From assembly GCA_002722775.1 (NCBI GenBank), contig PBMU01000012.1, forward strand, positions 1 to 37,779: DNA of 37,779 nt. The letters are read 5' to 3'. The position numbers were made by a program, and so were the translations under genes. The notes beneath the pieces were generated by a model that had not been told where the DNA came from, did not search any database, and was given only the letters and a program-made list of their open reading frames with translations. Below, one piece after another: positions 6,285 through 15,341 of this stretch (within the stretch, counting starts at the first letter, position 1; every line of letters begins with the position of its first letter). The DNA comes from Rhodospirillaceae bacterium (GTDB lineage: Bacteria; Pseudomonadota; Alphaproteobacteria; Thalassobaculales; Thalassobaculaceae).

Positions 6285-6532
6285 TCGTTAGCTACTGCAC
6301 AAAGATCCTCGTCGTCGTCATCTTGGAACGGAAGGACGTTCACCAGATCCGCAAGGGGAGATCCCTCGGATACACTGGTGTGGATGTTGTTGTCCTTGAG
6401 GAGTTGCCGTGCTGCGTTAAGTAACGAAGGGGCAGCTTCGCCCTCCTGGATGCGTGAGGTGAACTCGTCGATCAAAAGATCCTGGAGTGCGTCGAGTTTC
6501 AGCGACTTGTTTTCCTGTGTAGATTCACTCAT
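6281..6532 (-). CDS. terS: Terminase small subunit (T7 gp18-like)
   Basis: Eighty-three residues, acidic and helical, with LDALQDLLIDEFTSRIQEGEAAPSLLNAARQLLKDNNI near residues 13-50. This is the usual pattern of T7-group small terminases (T7 gp18 is 89 residues), which select phage DNA and regulate the large subunit. Assignment rests on size, composition and the four-base overlap with the large subunit rather than on an invariant motif. Confidence 0.85.
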   Translation of the reverse strand: MSESTQENKSLKLDALQDLLIDEFTSRIQEGEAAPSLLNAARQLLKDNNIHTSVSEGSPLADLVNVLPFQDDDDEDLCAVANE

Positions 6533-6568
6533 AAAGAAAAGAAATATGGGGGTATCGTGAGAGGAAAC

Positions 6569-6724
6569 CTACTTCTTTTTCAGGAGTTGTGCGATCTTTA
6601 ATCCCATATAAAGAAGTGTGGCGCATCCAACTGCGATTGCCACTACAGTGTTCACTTGTTCAAGGGTAAGGTTCAAGACAAGACCAGTAACTCCGACTAA
6701 CGATGGTGACACAGTGCTGTTCAT
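6569..6724 (-). CDS. Putative holin (T7 gp17.5-like position)
   Basis: Fifty-one residues from the ATG giving MNSTVSPS, with one transmembrane helix (TVVAIAVGCATLLYMGLKIAQLL) and a C-terminal KKK tail, typical of class II-like holins. It occupies the T7 holin position, just before the small terminase. A longer version starting 34 codons upstream would overlap the end of the gp16-like gene; the short form leaves a normal 22-base gap. It is the best partner for the Amidase_3 endolysin, but a second holin-like gene lies near the capsid gene. Confidence 0.65.
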   Translation of the reverse strand: MNSTVSPSLVGVTGLVLNLTLEQVNTVVAIAVGCATLLYMGLKIAQLLKKK

Positions 6725-6746
6725 TGTTCGATTCCATTCCGAATTT

Positions 6747-9700
6747 TCAGGGTGTCGGTATTGGATTAAGTTCCCCGCTTTTAACCTGTTGGATGTAGGA
6801 CTTTCTTGCTTCTTTGTAACGTTCAAGAAGTTCCGGGTATTCCTTTACCAGTTCGTATTGCGCCTTGCTCCGGTATGCCCTCACGATCCGGTTGATAAAG
6901 TTAATCCTTGGGGTGTCCTTTCCTGTCTCCTCGTTGGGGATATACATGGGGATGCGTTGATAAGCCTTGGACTTCATCATCTTACGCAACGTCTGTCTCA
7001 TGGTTTTTCCGTTAATTTCCACGGTTGACGTAAGTTCCTGGTATCTGTCAAAGGCTTGATTTCCCTCTTCGTCAAACACCTCACGCAAGTCTATGCCCTT
7101 TACCCCTTTGAAATAGGGTTCAGGCATTGAGAACCCGTGAAGCAACTGACCAATCTCCTTGTCCACGATGTCGTTCTTTTTAGACGACACATAAATAGGG
7201 TTGGCAATGCCAAGCAATCCTAACGGGTTTTCTCGGTAAATAGCGTCCCCCATGAACGTCCGTCTCGGAGGAACCTTGTCCTCAAGAAACGGAATCTTAC
7301 GCATGAGAGCATCACTGAACGTCTTTGACTCTCTGAGCATTATTGCTCCCTCAGTGTCGTTGAGCTTATCAAACAGATTAGGGACTGCGATGCCCACTCC
7401 AATGTCTCTGAATGTTTTGGGAAAGTAGATCTCAGGTTCTCTGAAGATATTAAGGATGTTGTTTACTCCGCGAAGAAACGACTTGTCAGTGATGTTGTGT
7501 GCCAAGGTGAATGATAACGCCCCGAATGCTTGTTGTAAGTCCTCATCCTCGGGGTTGTATCGGTGGTAATTTGACATATCAGCAAACATCCCAATCATGG
7601 TGGCAAACGGGTCAAGACGTTGGTAACTGACGTATTTATCCCCAATCATCACAGAGTAAGGTCGCCACCCCGTAAGCTGAAGTGCTTCCCGTTCCTGCCT
7701 GTTTGCCGGTCCTGCTCCCGTAAATCTGTCCCTGTTGGCATTAAAGAAGAACCACATTGCTCCAACGGTCGAAGCACTGAACGAGAGTCTGCCCAGTATT
7801 TCTTCTTTCTCTATGTCTGATGCACGCCAGTATTTCTTTCTGGTTGCCGTTGCTTGCTTGCTCAACAGGGAGTTCTTAGCAAAACGACCAGCATCAATAA
7901 CAGCACCTATGGGAGATCTTTTTAGAGCAAAAGCCAGGATGTTGTAAGGAGTGGTGAGAAACGGAATAAGTGGTTTTAAGATTGGGACATCTTTAAGCAC
8001 GCCAGCAACCCTGGAGGAAATTGGTCCTGTGAGATCTTCAGTGAACGTAGCGTCCTTTGCATACGACTCTGCCATCTGAGCAAGTGCGGTTCTTGCTTGA
8101 GGTGACTCCTGTTTGGCTTTTGCCATGTAACGGTTGATGAACCGTGCTCTTGTCCCCTTGTAATCGGCTTTAAGTCCTCTTTCGTTCGCTTCGTCGATTG
8201 CAGCACGAAGCAGACCTTTCTCAGAAAACGAATGAACAGTGCCAGCAGGATTACTGACGATCTGCTTGTCCAGCTTGTTTGCGACATAAGTGGCAAGTTC
8301 GTGTCCGTCCGTAATCCCCTTTCTTTCTATCCCCTCCATCATCAACTCTCTGCGGGATAACTGAAGATACGAAAGAACCTTGAAGAACTCGTCCATTCCC
8401 CCAAGCAATCTCATGGGAAGTTTTGTCCAAGTGTTTGCCCACTGGAGTCCTTTTCCAGCAGGGGTATCTGCCCTCACGTTGAACTTTTCGGGGGCAAGTG
8501 CTCCCCTGGTCGTATCTGATTCAACAAAGGGACGGTTTCCTTGCATCAACCCGTGTCGTTCTCCTCCCCGTGAAAGAGATGCTGTGGTGTTTTTCCACGC
8601 TTGTGCCACATCTTCAAAGTGAGAGACAGAATCAAGAGTTGCTCTCAAAAGAGAAGTGTCCCCCTTTGTAACTGCTCGCCATCCTCCCGCCATTGCGGAT
8701 TCAACGGTTTTAATGGCAAGACTCATAATGTTCCCAAGAGGAGCAATAGTCATAGTAGGGGGACCAGAAAGAATGTGACCTGCGTGGACTTGTGCTATCC
8801 CTTCAACCAATGCCCGTCCAAACCCACTGTTTACCGTGTTGGCTAAAGCTCGCGCCCGGTCCAATGGGTGCTCAAGGCTTGCTGCGTGCTTGATGCGTTC
8901 TATGTGGTGTTCTACTGATCCAGACCCGTAACGATGAGCAGAAACTTTATCAAGGACTTTGCCCGTCTCCATCTCGTAGAAGTTAAGACGGTTCTTTACA
9001 CTGTCAGACAGTTGCTTTTGAAGAACACTCGGGTCTTTTTTCCCTTCATCCAGGGTGCTTTTGAGCTTGGTAAGTCGTCTTATCTGTCCCTTGTAAAAAC
9101 CAATAATATCCTTGTCTACTTTCTTGAGAGAGGATGCGGGACGCTTTTGAAGCGTTTTGAGTCTCTCAGTTGCAATATCAATGAGATCCCCCACTCCCTT
9201 TTTTGTCTGAAGGACGGACAAGTCATCAGCATAGGTGAGAAGGAACCCACCATCCTCGACAATCTTGTCCATAAACTCAGGTTCATACTCCAGACGTAGT
9301 TCTTCCTTTTTCGTTACCGCTTCAGTGACATCATCTAAATCGAGATCCTTTGCTCCCCGTGCTTCGCTGAACCATCTGTCTTTTCGGTAGTTCTGTAGAC
9401 CGTGACCGTAGTTCGATGCCATTCGGGATGACTCAAGATTGGCAAGAGAGACTTTGCGTTCCGCTTGAAACAACATCGCTTGCTTCAATTTTGATGTCGG
9501 ATCTAGTGCGTGTGCGTTTGCAGCAGCAGACAACTGATCGTGATAATACAAGGTAGCTTTACGAAGCAGATAAGCGTGACCGTGGATCTCTGCCCACTTT
9601 GCGTCCTTTGCCGCAAACTCTGCCAAGTTCTCCGGTGAAAAGATGTCCGGTGAAACTCCTGTAGCTTCCGCAAATGCCCTTTGGTGGGCAAGGAAATCGT

Positions 9701-10916
9701 CAGCGTCCTTGAATAACCCCAACTTACCTTTCACAGCACCGTAGATAATACCAAGCACGCCTCTCAGTTCGTCAGGGGTATTGACACTGTTAAGCATCCC
9801 AATCTGCCTGGGAAGATTCAACAACGCTTGCTCTCCTGGGTTCTTTCCAGTGGTAGCGTTTTCAAATGCCTCATCAATGCTTGTGGAAGTTCCGTCTGGT
9901 TTTGTCGCTCCTTCAAGTGTTGTTCCTGTTGCCTCTGGATCACCGAAAGTTTCTCCCGCTTTCCTTTGTGCGTCTGCTTGCTCTTTTGGTGTTTTGGGGG
10001 AGGCATTGTTCCCCGCATCCCCTGCATCTTTCCCTAATTTACTTGCAGCAGCACCAAGTTCATCTTGCGCTCCTTCAGCCCCCTCTTTCGCTTGCTTTGC
10101 TTTTTTGAGAACATCCAGACCGTTTGTAAAGGACTCGGTGAGTTTTTTAGCAGCAGCAGGAGTCATCTTTGCTCCAGCAACCACTCCGGTCAAAGCAGAC
10201 CCTAGAATGACTCCCTCAATGGTGTTCTTGATGCGCCCGTGGATAGCATTGTCGTCTGAAGCAAGATAAGCTGTTACAGGGTTTCTCAGCTTGGGGTTAG
10301 CTTCAATAAGATCGCTGAGTCTTTGGTTCAATCCATCGAACACAGCAAAATCAGTAACAGCACCAGCAGCAGTAATCCTTCCAAACTTTCCTGCCTTGGT
10401 TGCTGCTTGGGCGACTTTCAACACACGAACAGCAGGAATAAAACCAACAAGGAACTGAGTTATCCCCTCTGTCAGTCCCCCGGCAACTGTGTCAGTCCCC
10501 TCCGGGGCAATGAACCTCTTATCCCAATCAGGAAGGGAGATGTCTTTGCCATAAAGTGCTCCAGAGAAACTTTCCATCGAAAGATCTGCAAGTCCGTAAA
10601 TACCTTGTAACGCCCCCTCAATCCCTCGCGCCACTCCGGTAAGCATATCCCACAGAATGTTAGCATCGTCGTCGTCGCTTTCCTCCTTGGGTTCAACAGG
10701 ATCAATGTCCTTTGGGTAATCCTTGGGGCTTTGAAAGTCCTCACTGGAGATAATTTCTCCTGTGTTATCCTGTGTAACACCAAGCAGATCGAGACTAGAC
10801 GTAGAGTCGAGTGTCTCCGTAAGTGCCTCGTCTCCAAGTGAGGCGGATCGAGTTCTTGGTAGTGCTTGCAGTCCCCCTGGAACTGATTCTCGGGCTAGAG
10901 AAGAAAGAAGAGACAT
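6747..10916 (-). CDS. Internal virion core protein (T7 gp16-like)
   Basis: 1389 residues, close to T7 gp16 (1318), and lying directly after the gp15-like gene. The first 100 residues are polar and acidic. A Gly/Ala-rich hydrophobic stretch follows near residues 150-260, then a low-complexity linker (about 280-360, Ala/Gly/Thr/Lys-rich), then a long helical body with a hydrophobic AMWFFFNAN segment in the last third. I see no transglycosylase active site at the N-terminus, unlike T7 gp16. In the family it is ejected into the cell envelope to form the DNA channel; by analogy the same is expected here. Confidence 0.85.
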   Translation of the reverse strand: MSLLSSLARESVPGGLQALPRTRSASLGDEALTETLDSTSSLDLLGVTQDNTGEIISSEDFQSPKDYPKDIDPVEPKEESDDDDANILWDMLTGVARGIEGALQGIYGLADLSMESFSGALYGKDISLPDWDKRFIAPEGTDTVAGGLTEGITQFLVGFIPAVRVLKVAQAATKAGKFGRITAAGAVTDFAVFDGLNQRLSDLIEANPKLRNPVTAYLASDDNAIHGRIKNTIEGVILGSALTGVVAGAKMTPAAAKKLTESFTNGLDVLKKAKQAKEGAEGAQDELGAAASKLGKDAGDAGNNASPKTPKEQADAQRKAGETFGDPEATGTTLEGATKPDGTSTSIDEAFENATTGKNPGEQALLNLPRQIGMLNSVNTPDELRGVLGIIYGAVKGKLGLFKDADDFLAHQRAFAEATGVSPDIFSPENLAEFAAKDAKWAEIHGHAYLLRKATLYYHDQLSAAANAHALDPTSKLKQAMLFQAERKVSLANLESSRMASNYGHGLQNYRKDRWFSEARGAKDLDLDDVTEAVTKKEELRLEYEPEFMDKIVEDGGFLLTYADDLSVLQTKKGVGDLIDIATERLKTLQKRPASSLKKVDKDIIGFYKGQIRRLTKLKSTLDEGKKDPSVLQKQLSDSVKNRLNFYEMETGKVLDKVSAHRYGSGSVEHHIERIKHAASLEHPLDRARALANTVNSGFGRALVEGIAQVHAGHILSGPPTMTIAPLGNIMSLAIKTVESAMAGGWRAVTKGDTSLLRATLDSVSHFEDVAQAWKNTTASLSRGGERHGLMQGNRPFVESDTTRGALAPEKFNVRADTPAGKGLQWANTWTKLPMRLLGGMDEFFKVLSYLQLSRRELMMEGIERKGITDGHELATYVANKLDKQIVSNPAGTVHSFSEKGLLRAAIDEANERGLKADYKGTRARFINRYMAKAKQESPQARTALAQMAESYAKDATFTEDLTGPISSRVAGVLKDVPILKPLIPFLTTPYNILAFALKRSPIGAVIDAGRFAKNSLLSKQATATRKKYWRASDIEKEEILGRLSFSASTVGAMWFFFNANRDRFTGAGPANRQEREALQLTGWRPYSVMIGDKYVSYQRLDPFATMIGMFADMSNYHRYNPEDEDLQQAFGALSFTLAHNITDKSFLRGVNNILNIFREPEIYFPKTFRDIGVGIAVPNLFDKLNDTEGAIMLRESKTFSDALMRKIPFLEDKVPPRRTFMGDAIYRENPLGLLGIANPIYVSSKKNDIVDKEIGQLLHGFSMPEPYFKGVKGIDLREVFDEEGNQAFDRYQELTSTVEINGKTMRQTLRKMMKSKAYQRIPMYIPNEETGKDTPRINFINRIVRAYRSKAQYELVKEYPELLERYKEARKSYIQQVKSGELNPIPTP

Positions 10917-10943
10917 GATTACTAATGAGGTTAAAAATGAGTT

Positions 10944-13900
10944 TTACTCTGCTGCTGCGGGACGAAGATCGGTTCCAAACCTTTTCTCTGCGATTGCTCG
11001 TTGAGCTTCGACAAAATCACCAAGGTTTCCTTCGTCTATTCCAATTATTTTGCCAAGAGAACGAAGTGCATCGTCACTTACCATTGATTCAAAGTTGTAG
11101 ATGAATCTGGAAAAGGTCCGTTTGGCTTTTAGATTCAATCCAAGATCTTCAGATAAACTCATATTAAGAGTTTCTGTTCCTCCTAGTTGCACGGTTGTTC
11201 CGGATGTGCCAGGATAAGGCCCAGGAGTTGTCGCTCCTTCTTTAGCGATAACGCGAGAACCTGTGATTTTGCCCTGTTTCAGTTGATCCAAGGAAAAACC
11301 AAACCTTGTTATGTCCAGCATAAGAGCAGGGAAGGTCGTATTTCCTGCCTCCAAATCCAAATTGTTCTGCCTTCTCCACGCATTATCAAAAAAGGTGTTA
11401 TGACTTTGCATATAAGAACGATAACCAGACAAAGACTTAATAAAGTCCCTTGAAGTGTTTCCTTCTAAAACCGTTTTCTGCATCAAGGGGTTTGTGTTTA
11501 TTTGGTCAAAAAACCTCCTTACTTGAGAGGGCTTTTTCAAGTGTGCAATTCTGACTCCATTAACAGAAACAATCTCTCCTCCCACCATGCGCTTGTGAGG
11601 GTCGTCGTCCCCAAAAGACTTTCTCTTATCGTAAGGCCCAGGTTCCATCCCCCAAAACCCCTTGTAAGTGGGGTTAATATCATAAAAATCTTCATTCTCT
11701 AGGTCGATAACAGCAAGCCTCCCGGTCCCTTCTACTGTTACTCCGGTGTCCCCTTTTGTTGTTGTTTTATCCAAATACCCTAAATCACCAAAATCAGTGA
11801 TTCGCTTTGCTTGTTTACGTTCTTCTACTTTTTCTTCTAGTTCAGGTCCAAACTCATTGCTTATCTCTTCAGACGTTCCTCTTACCTTTCTCTCGAAATC
11901 TTCCCGTATTCTTTCTCTTACGCTTTTTCTTAGATCCTCCCAATACTCAGGGGTATCCAAGACTGCTCTGTCTTTTCCAAATTGGTCGTTGATTTCGTTA
12001 GATACCTCCAACTTTACGTCACTGAGCGCACTGTTCATGTCCCCCAGGTATTTGTTCTGGATCGATACATCGTCCTCAAAGTCGATCTTCAGTGCGCTTG
12101 CCTCTTTTTTTACGATGTCATAAAGTTCCGCATCATTTTCTTTAAGTTCATCTAGTGTCGTCAACGCACTGAGCTTACCAAACATCCTTTCGGGTTCCCC
12201 CTCACGCCCGATTAACTGAAGATTCCTGGTTAGCAACGCAGTTGGTGATCCCTCTATCATATCCTGCTCCAGATCTTGCAAACTGCTCTCTAGGTATTTG
12301 AGAACTTCTGCACGAATTGGGTTAATAAGACTTGGGTGGGACTTGCTCAGTTCTTCCAGCTTTTCTCGCACAGCATCTGAGTAATCATCAAGCATCTCGG
12401 GTGTTGCACTCTCCGCTCGCAGTCTGTTTACCTTGTTGCTTATCTCCCCCTGATAAAAAGCTATGCCCTTTCTGTTCTGTGCTGCTGCTGCTTTGGCGTT
12501 GTCCCCGTTGATGTTGTTCTCAATCCTGTCAATGTAACTTCTGGCAGCAAGTAGAGCATTCTGCCTGTTTGTGTCAGCGTCAAATACCAGTGGTCCCTTT
12601 AACGGTCCCTCGGTTTCACTGTCGTAACGAAGTTCGTGAAGAGAATCCAGGATGTCTCTAGCTTGTTGCGGCTCGATTGTTCCGTTGAGCGTGTTCGCTA
12701 TGACTGATCCAAGGACTCTGTTAGGAACGTGATTCTTGCGTTCTTTTACTCCTATGCCTTTATCAGCAAGCTGTTTGTCATACTCAATAACATCGTCTTG
12801 AATAATCTCCACAGCAGGAATGGATACGATACGAGCAGGATCACCATCAGGTAGCATACTCCCAAGCACGCTTATAGATACGGACTCTTCTGTGTCCCCC
12901 GTATTCGGGTTGTCTGCTCCTCCTGCCCCTGGAGAGTGAGGCATGAAGAAGTGAGCGTTGTCCAAAGGTCTACGAAGAAACTCATTCAAGGTGTCTGCGT
13001 ATTCCTTGCGTCCCGCATCCGATTTTATCCACTCAAGCATCTTTTCATCCATGATGGAGAAAGGCTCAAGATGAAAAGCGTTGGATCTTCCCCGTTCGTT
13101 GGCAGTTGTAGAAATAACCCGTGAGGTCACTTTGCGTCCCGTAACTCTGGCAACAATTACTGCCATCGCTTTCGCCCACTTTTTAGATGCGTCAATCTGC
13201 TCTTTAGATGCGTTGTCAGGGTGGACGACAAGAGGGTTTGTCATCTCGTTCCCACTCTTGTTCAGATCCAGCAGAAAAACAGATCCTCCAGCACCAGCAA
13301 TTGCTTTTCGGGTTTGATCGCTAGGTTGGAAAAGATTAACGCCATTAGTCCCAAGTTTTTGTTTCTTGAGTATTTTGTCTGGACCCCACCCCATGACCTT
13401 TATCTTGGCAAAGGGATCTTCTTTAGGTTCCCCCGCTGCGCCAATACTTCCAGGGTCGCCCGGTAATCCTAAAGTTGGAAACCCTTTCCCGTCATCCTCG
13501 GGGACCGCAGGGGGATCAACAGGGGCAACAGAAGGAGGACCGTCAAGACTAGGAAAACTAAACCCCTCTCCTGGCACGGCACTCGGATCAAACTCCGTCT
13601 TTGACCCGTCTGAATTAGTAAAAGCACCCTCATCAGATGCGGATAAACTAATAGGGTTCGTATTTATTGCCGCTTCCTGGATAAAGGCCCGATTCTCCTT
13701 TTCGTAGTTTGATGCAAGTTTGCCTAACAACGCAGGAAGTGCTCTTTCCAGCCACATATTGTGACGCTCCCGCATAAAGTTGTCCCCTTTGAGAATGTTC
13801 TCATTGTAGTAAGACCCGGCACTGACAAGACGCTCCCCGGCAACTCGGGCAAGATCTTCCTTATTGTTCACGCCTTGAGCCGCAAACTGCTCTGGAGTGG

Positions 13901-14336
13901 TGTTAAAAAGTTCGACATAAGCACTGTGCACTTTAGGCGCAATCTTTGAATTATTAAGCCTGTCGTAAAGTGTCTGGCTATACGCTTTCTGTTTTCCAAA
14001 ATCTGAGAACAGTCCCTCAACATCCGTATCCAACGGAGTCCCCGTAGAAATTGCGTGTTCTGCTGTAGCAATTAGATCATCAAGCGGGATGATGTTTGCT
14101 TCTCGCGCCCCTTGTGCCGTCTGGTATTGACCAAACTGCTCTAAAACAGGATTAAACTTCTGGAGTGCGCGGGAAAGCTGAAGAAACTCGTTGTCTTTGG
14201 GGGCAGCTTGCACAGCAACTTGGTAACGTCCTGCTGTTTGGATCGTAGGGTTCAACGGAACCTGTCCAAGAGACAAATCAACTTGCTGTCTGCGGGTGCC
14301 TTTCAACGCATCTGCTAAATCTTGTAATCCTGACAT
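10944..14336 (-). CDS. Internal virion core protein (T7 gp15-like), with an inserted domain
   Basis: 1130 residues, far longer than T7 gp15 (747). The N-terminal 230 and C-terminal 600 residues are helical, as in gp15. Between them are a Pro/Gly-rich linker (about 255-305) and a compact segment at about 345-475 containing FLLDLNKSG and ANERGRSNAFHLEPF (H422, E424). This insert faintly recalls peptidoglycan amidases; see the findings. The protein should be part of the ejected core stack. It lies between the gp14-like and gp16-like genes, exactly as in T7. Confidence 0.8.
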   Translation of the reverse strand: MSGLQDLADALKGTRRQQVDLSLGQVPLNPTIQTAGRYQVAVQAAPKDNEFLQLSRALQKFNPVLEQFGQYQTAQGAREANIIPLDDLIATAEHAISTGTPLDTDVEGLFSDFGKQKAYSQTLYDRLNNSKIAPKVHSAYVELFNTTPEQFAAQGVNNKEDLARVAGERLVSAGSYYNENILKGDNFMRERHNMWLERALPALLGKLASNYEKENRAFIQEAAINTNPISLSASDEGAFTNSDGSKTEFDPSAVPGEGFSFPSLDGPPSVAPVDPPAVPEDDGKGFPTLGLPGDPGSIGAAGEPKEDPFAKIKVMGWGPDKILKKQKLGTNGVNLFQPSDQTRKAIAGAGGSVFLLDLNKSGNEMTNPLVVHPDNASKEQIDASKKWAKAMAVIVARVTGRKVTSRVISTTANERGRSNAFHLEPFSIMDEKMLEWIKSDAGRKEYADTLNEFLRRPLDNAHFFMPHSPGAGGADNPNTGDTEESVSISVLGSMLPDGDPARIVSIPAVEIIQDDVIEYDKQLADKGIGVKERKNHVPNRVLGSVIANTLNGTIEPQQARDILDSLHELRYDSETEGPLKGPLVFDADTNRQNALLAARSYIDRIENNINGDNAKAAAAQNRKGIAFYQGEISNKVNRLRAESATPEMLDDYSDAVREKLEELSKSHPSLINPIRAEVLKYLESSLQDLEQDMIEGSPTALLTRNLQLIGREGEPERMFGKLSALTTLDELKENDAELYDIVKKEASALKIDFEDDVSIQNKYLGDMNSALSDVKLEVSNEINDQFGKDRAVLDTPEYWEDLRKSVRERIREDFERKVRGTSEEISNEFGPELEEKVEERKQAKRITDFGDLGYLDKTTTKGDTGVTVEGTGRLAVIDLENEDFYDINPTYKGFWGMEPGPYDKRKSFGDDDPHKRMVGGEIVSVNGVRIAHLKKPSQVRRFFDQINTNPLMQKTVLEGNTSRDFIKSLSGYRSYMQSHNTFFDNAWRRQNNLDLEAGNTTFPALMLDITRFGFSLDQLKQGKITGSRVIAKEGATTPGPYPGTSGTTVQLGGTETLNMSLSEDLGLNLKAKRTFSRFIYNFESMVSDDALRSLGKIIGIDEGNLGDFVEAQRAIAEKRFGTDLRPAAAE

Positions 14337-14348
14337 GGCGAATAAAAG

Positions 14349-14864
14349 TTAAGCAGTGTACCTGCTCATTATGTTTGCTGCGTTAAGCCCGGTCATTGCC
14401 CCATCAAGTCCTGCTTCCAACAGGCTCGCTTGTGGGACAGGTCTGTTGATCCTGAGTTGGTTCTGGTGGCTTGCAATAACACCCTGTTCCAGTTGGAGAG
14501 CAAGAGCAGTGTCTTGCATTTCTGCTCTCATATCTTCAGAAGAAATATAAGCACCCTCTTTGCGTGTCAGGTTGTTGATAACGGCATCAACAGACAACCC
14601 ACTGATTCCTGCGTGTCCTGCTGCAAGGCGAGCTTTCGCCCGTGCCTCCCGTGCCGCTATTTCTGCTGAAACTTTTCTTTGTCCTCGTCCAACTGCTGTC
14701 TGAGCTTGCTGCTGGCGAAGGGAGATCTGCTCAGAACGCAACCTTTCGTTCTCTGCAAGACTTGCTCGTCGTTGTGCTTCCTCCTGGGCTTTAGCAGCAT
14801 TGCGTGCGCCAATGAAACTCGATGCTCCTTGAGCGACCCCTATGATTGCGGCTGGATTACACAT
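14349..14864 (-). CDS. Internal virion core protein (T7 gp14-like)
   Basis: 171 residues (T7 gp14 has 196). It opens with MCNPAAIIGVAQGASSF, a hydrophobic small-residue stretch, followed by a long Ala/Arg/Gln/Glu helical region (EEAQRRASLAENERLRSEQI). A conserved-looking segment, GHAGISGLSVDAVI, sits around residues 83-96. Many marine T7-like gp14 proteins start with the same M-C-N-P/Gly-Ala pattern. In T7, gp14 is ejected first and inserts in the outer membrane. Order gp13-14-15-16 is kept. Confidence 0.8.
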   Translation of the reverse strand: MCNPAAIIGVAQGASSFIGARNAAKAQEEAQRRASLAENERLRSEQISLRQQQAQTAVGRGQRKVSAEIAAREARAKARLAAGHAGISGLSVDAVINNLTRKEGAYISSEDMRAEMQDTALALQLEQGVIASHQNQLRINRPVPQASLLEAGLDGAMTGLNAANIMSRYTA

Positions 14865-14870
14865 AATGAC

Positions 14871-15341
14871 CTAGACTATAACAAACATTTCAAACTCCTC
14901 GTTGACGGGGAGAAAGACTGCACCACAGAACTTCAACCACCGTTTGCTGGATGTGTTCTTTCGGGCAATCAGATTCATGCAAGGTCCGTAGTGATCCACG
15001 AATCTCCTTACATACTCTTTGCTGGTCTTTATGAACTCCGCGCCACACTTCTTAACAAACCCTTTTACCGCAAGCATCCACAGGTAACACACCTCATGGG
15101 GAGCACACGATCCCACGCCAAACATGGCAAGTGGTTCCTTTGTCTCCTTTTCCACTATTGAATACGTCTCCATGTCCTCCTTGAGTCCCTTTTCCATACA
15201 CGCATCAGGGGGCAAAGACGCACACCGATCACATTCAAAAGCGTCAATATCCCGAATATTTTCAGCAATAGGCTTAATATCACCAGGGTGCGCCTTTCGG
15301 ATATAAACGAATTTATAGTCTGCTGTACCTTGTATGGACAT
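14871..15341 (-). CDS. T7 gp13-like virion morphogenesis protein (DUF2833, GNAT-like fold)
   Basis: 156 residues. It begins with a GNAT-like strand (YIRKAHPGDIKPIAENI) and ends with NLIARKNTSSKRWLKFCGAVF, matching the layout of T7 gp13 (WNYVWVGNTSHIRFLKTIGAVF). In T7, gp13 is needed for virion assembly. GNAT relatives are acyltransferases, but activity is not expected. The start used overlaps the tail tube B gene by 29 bases; an alternative 47 codons upstream has non-native composition. Eight cysteines in 156 residues is unusual for a phage structural protein. Confidence 0.75.
   Translation of the reverse strand: MSIQGTADYKFVYIRKAHPGDIKPIAENIRDIDAFECDRCASLPPDACMEKGLKEDMETYSIVEKETKEPLAMFGVGSCAPHEVCYLWMLAVKGFVKKCGAEFIKTSKEYVRRFVDHYGPCMNLIARKNTSSKRWLKFCGAVFLPVNEEFEMFVIV

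Noticed and set aside
9781-10269. Plus-strand open frame of 162 codons within the gp16-like gene
   Set aside because: It encodes a low-complexity Ala/Ser/Pro/Phe protein that mirrors the Ala/Gly/Thr linker of the real gene on the other strand.
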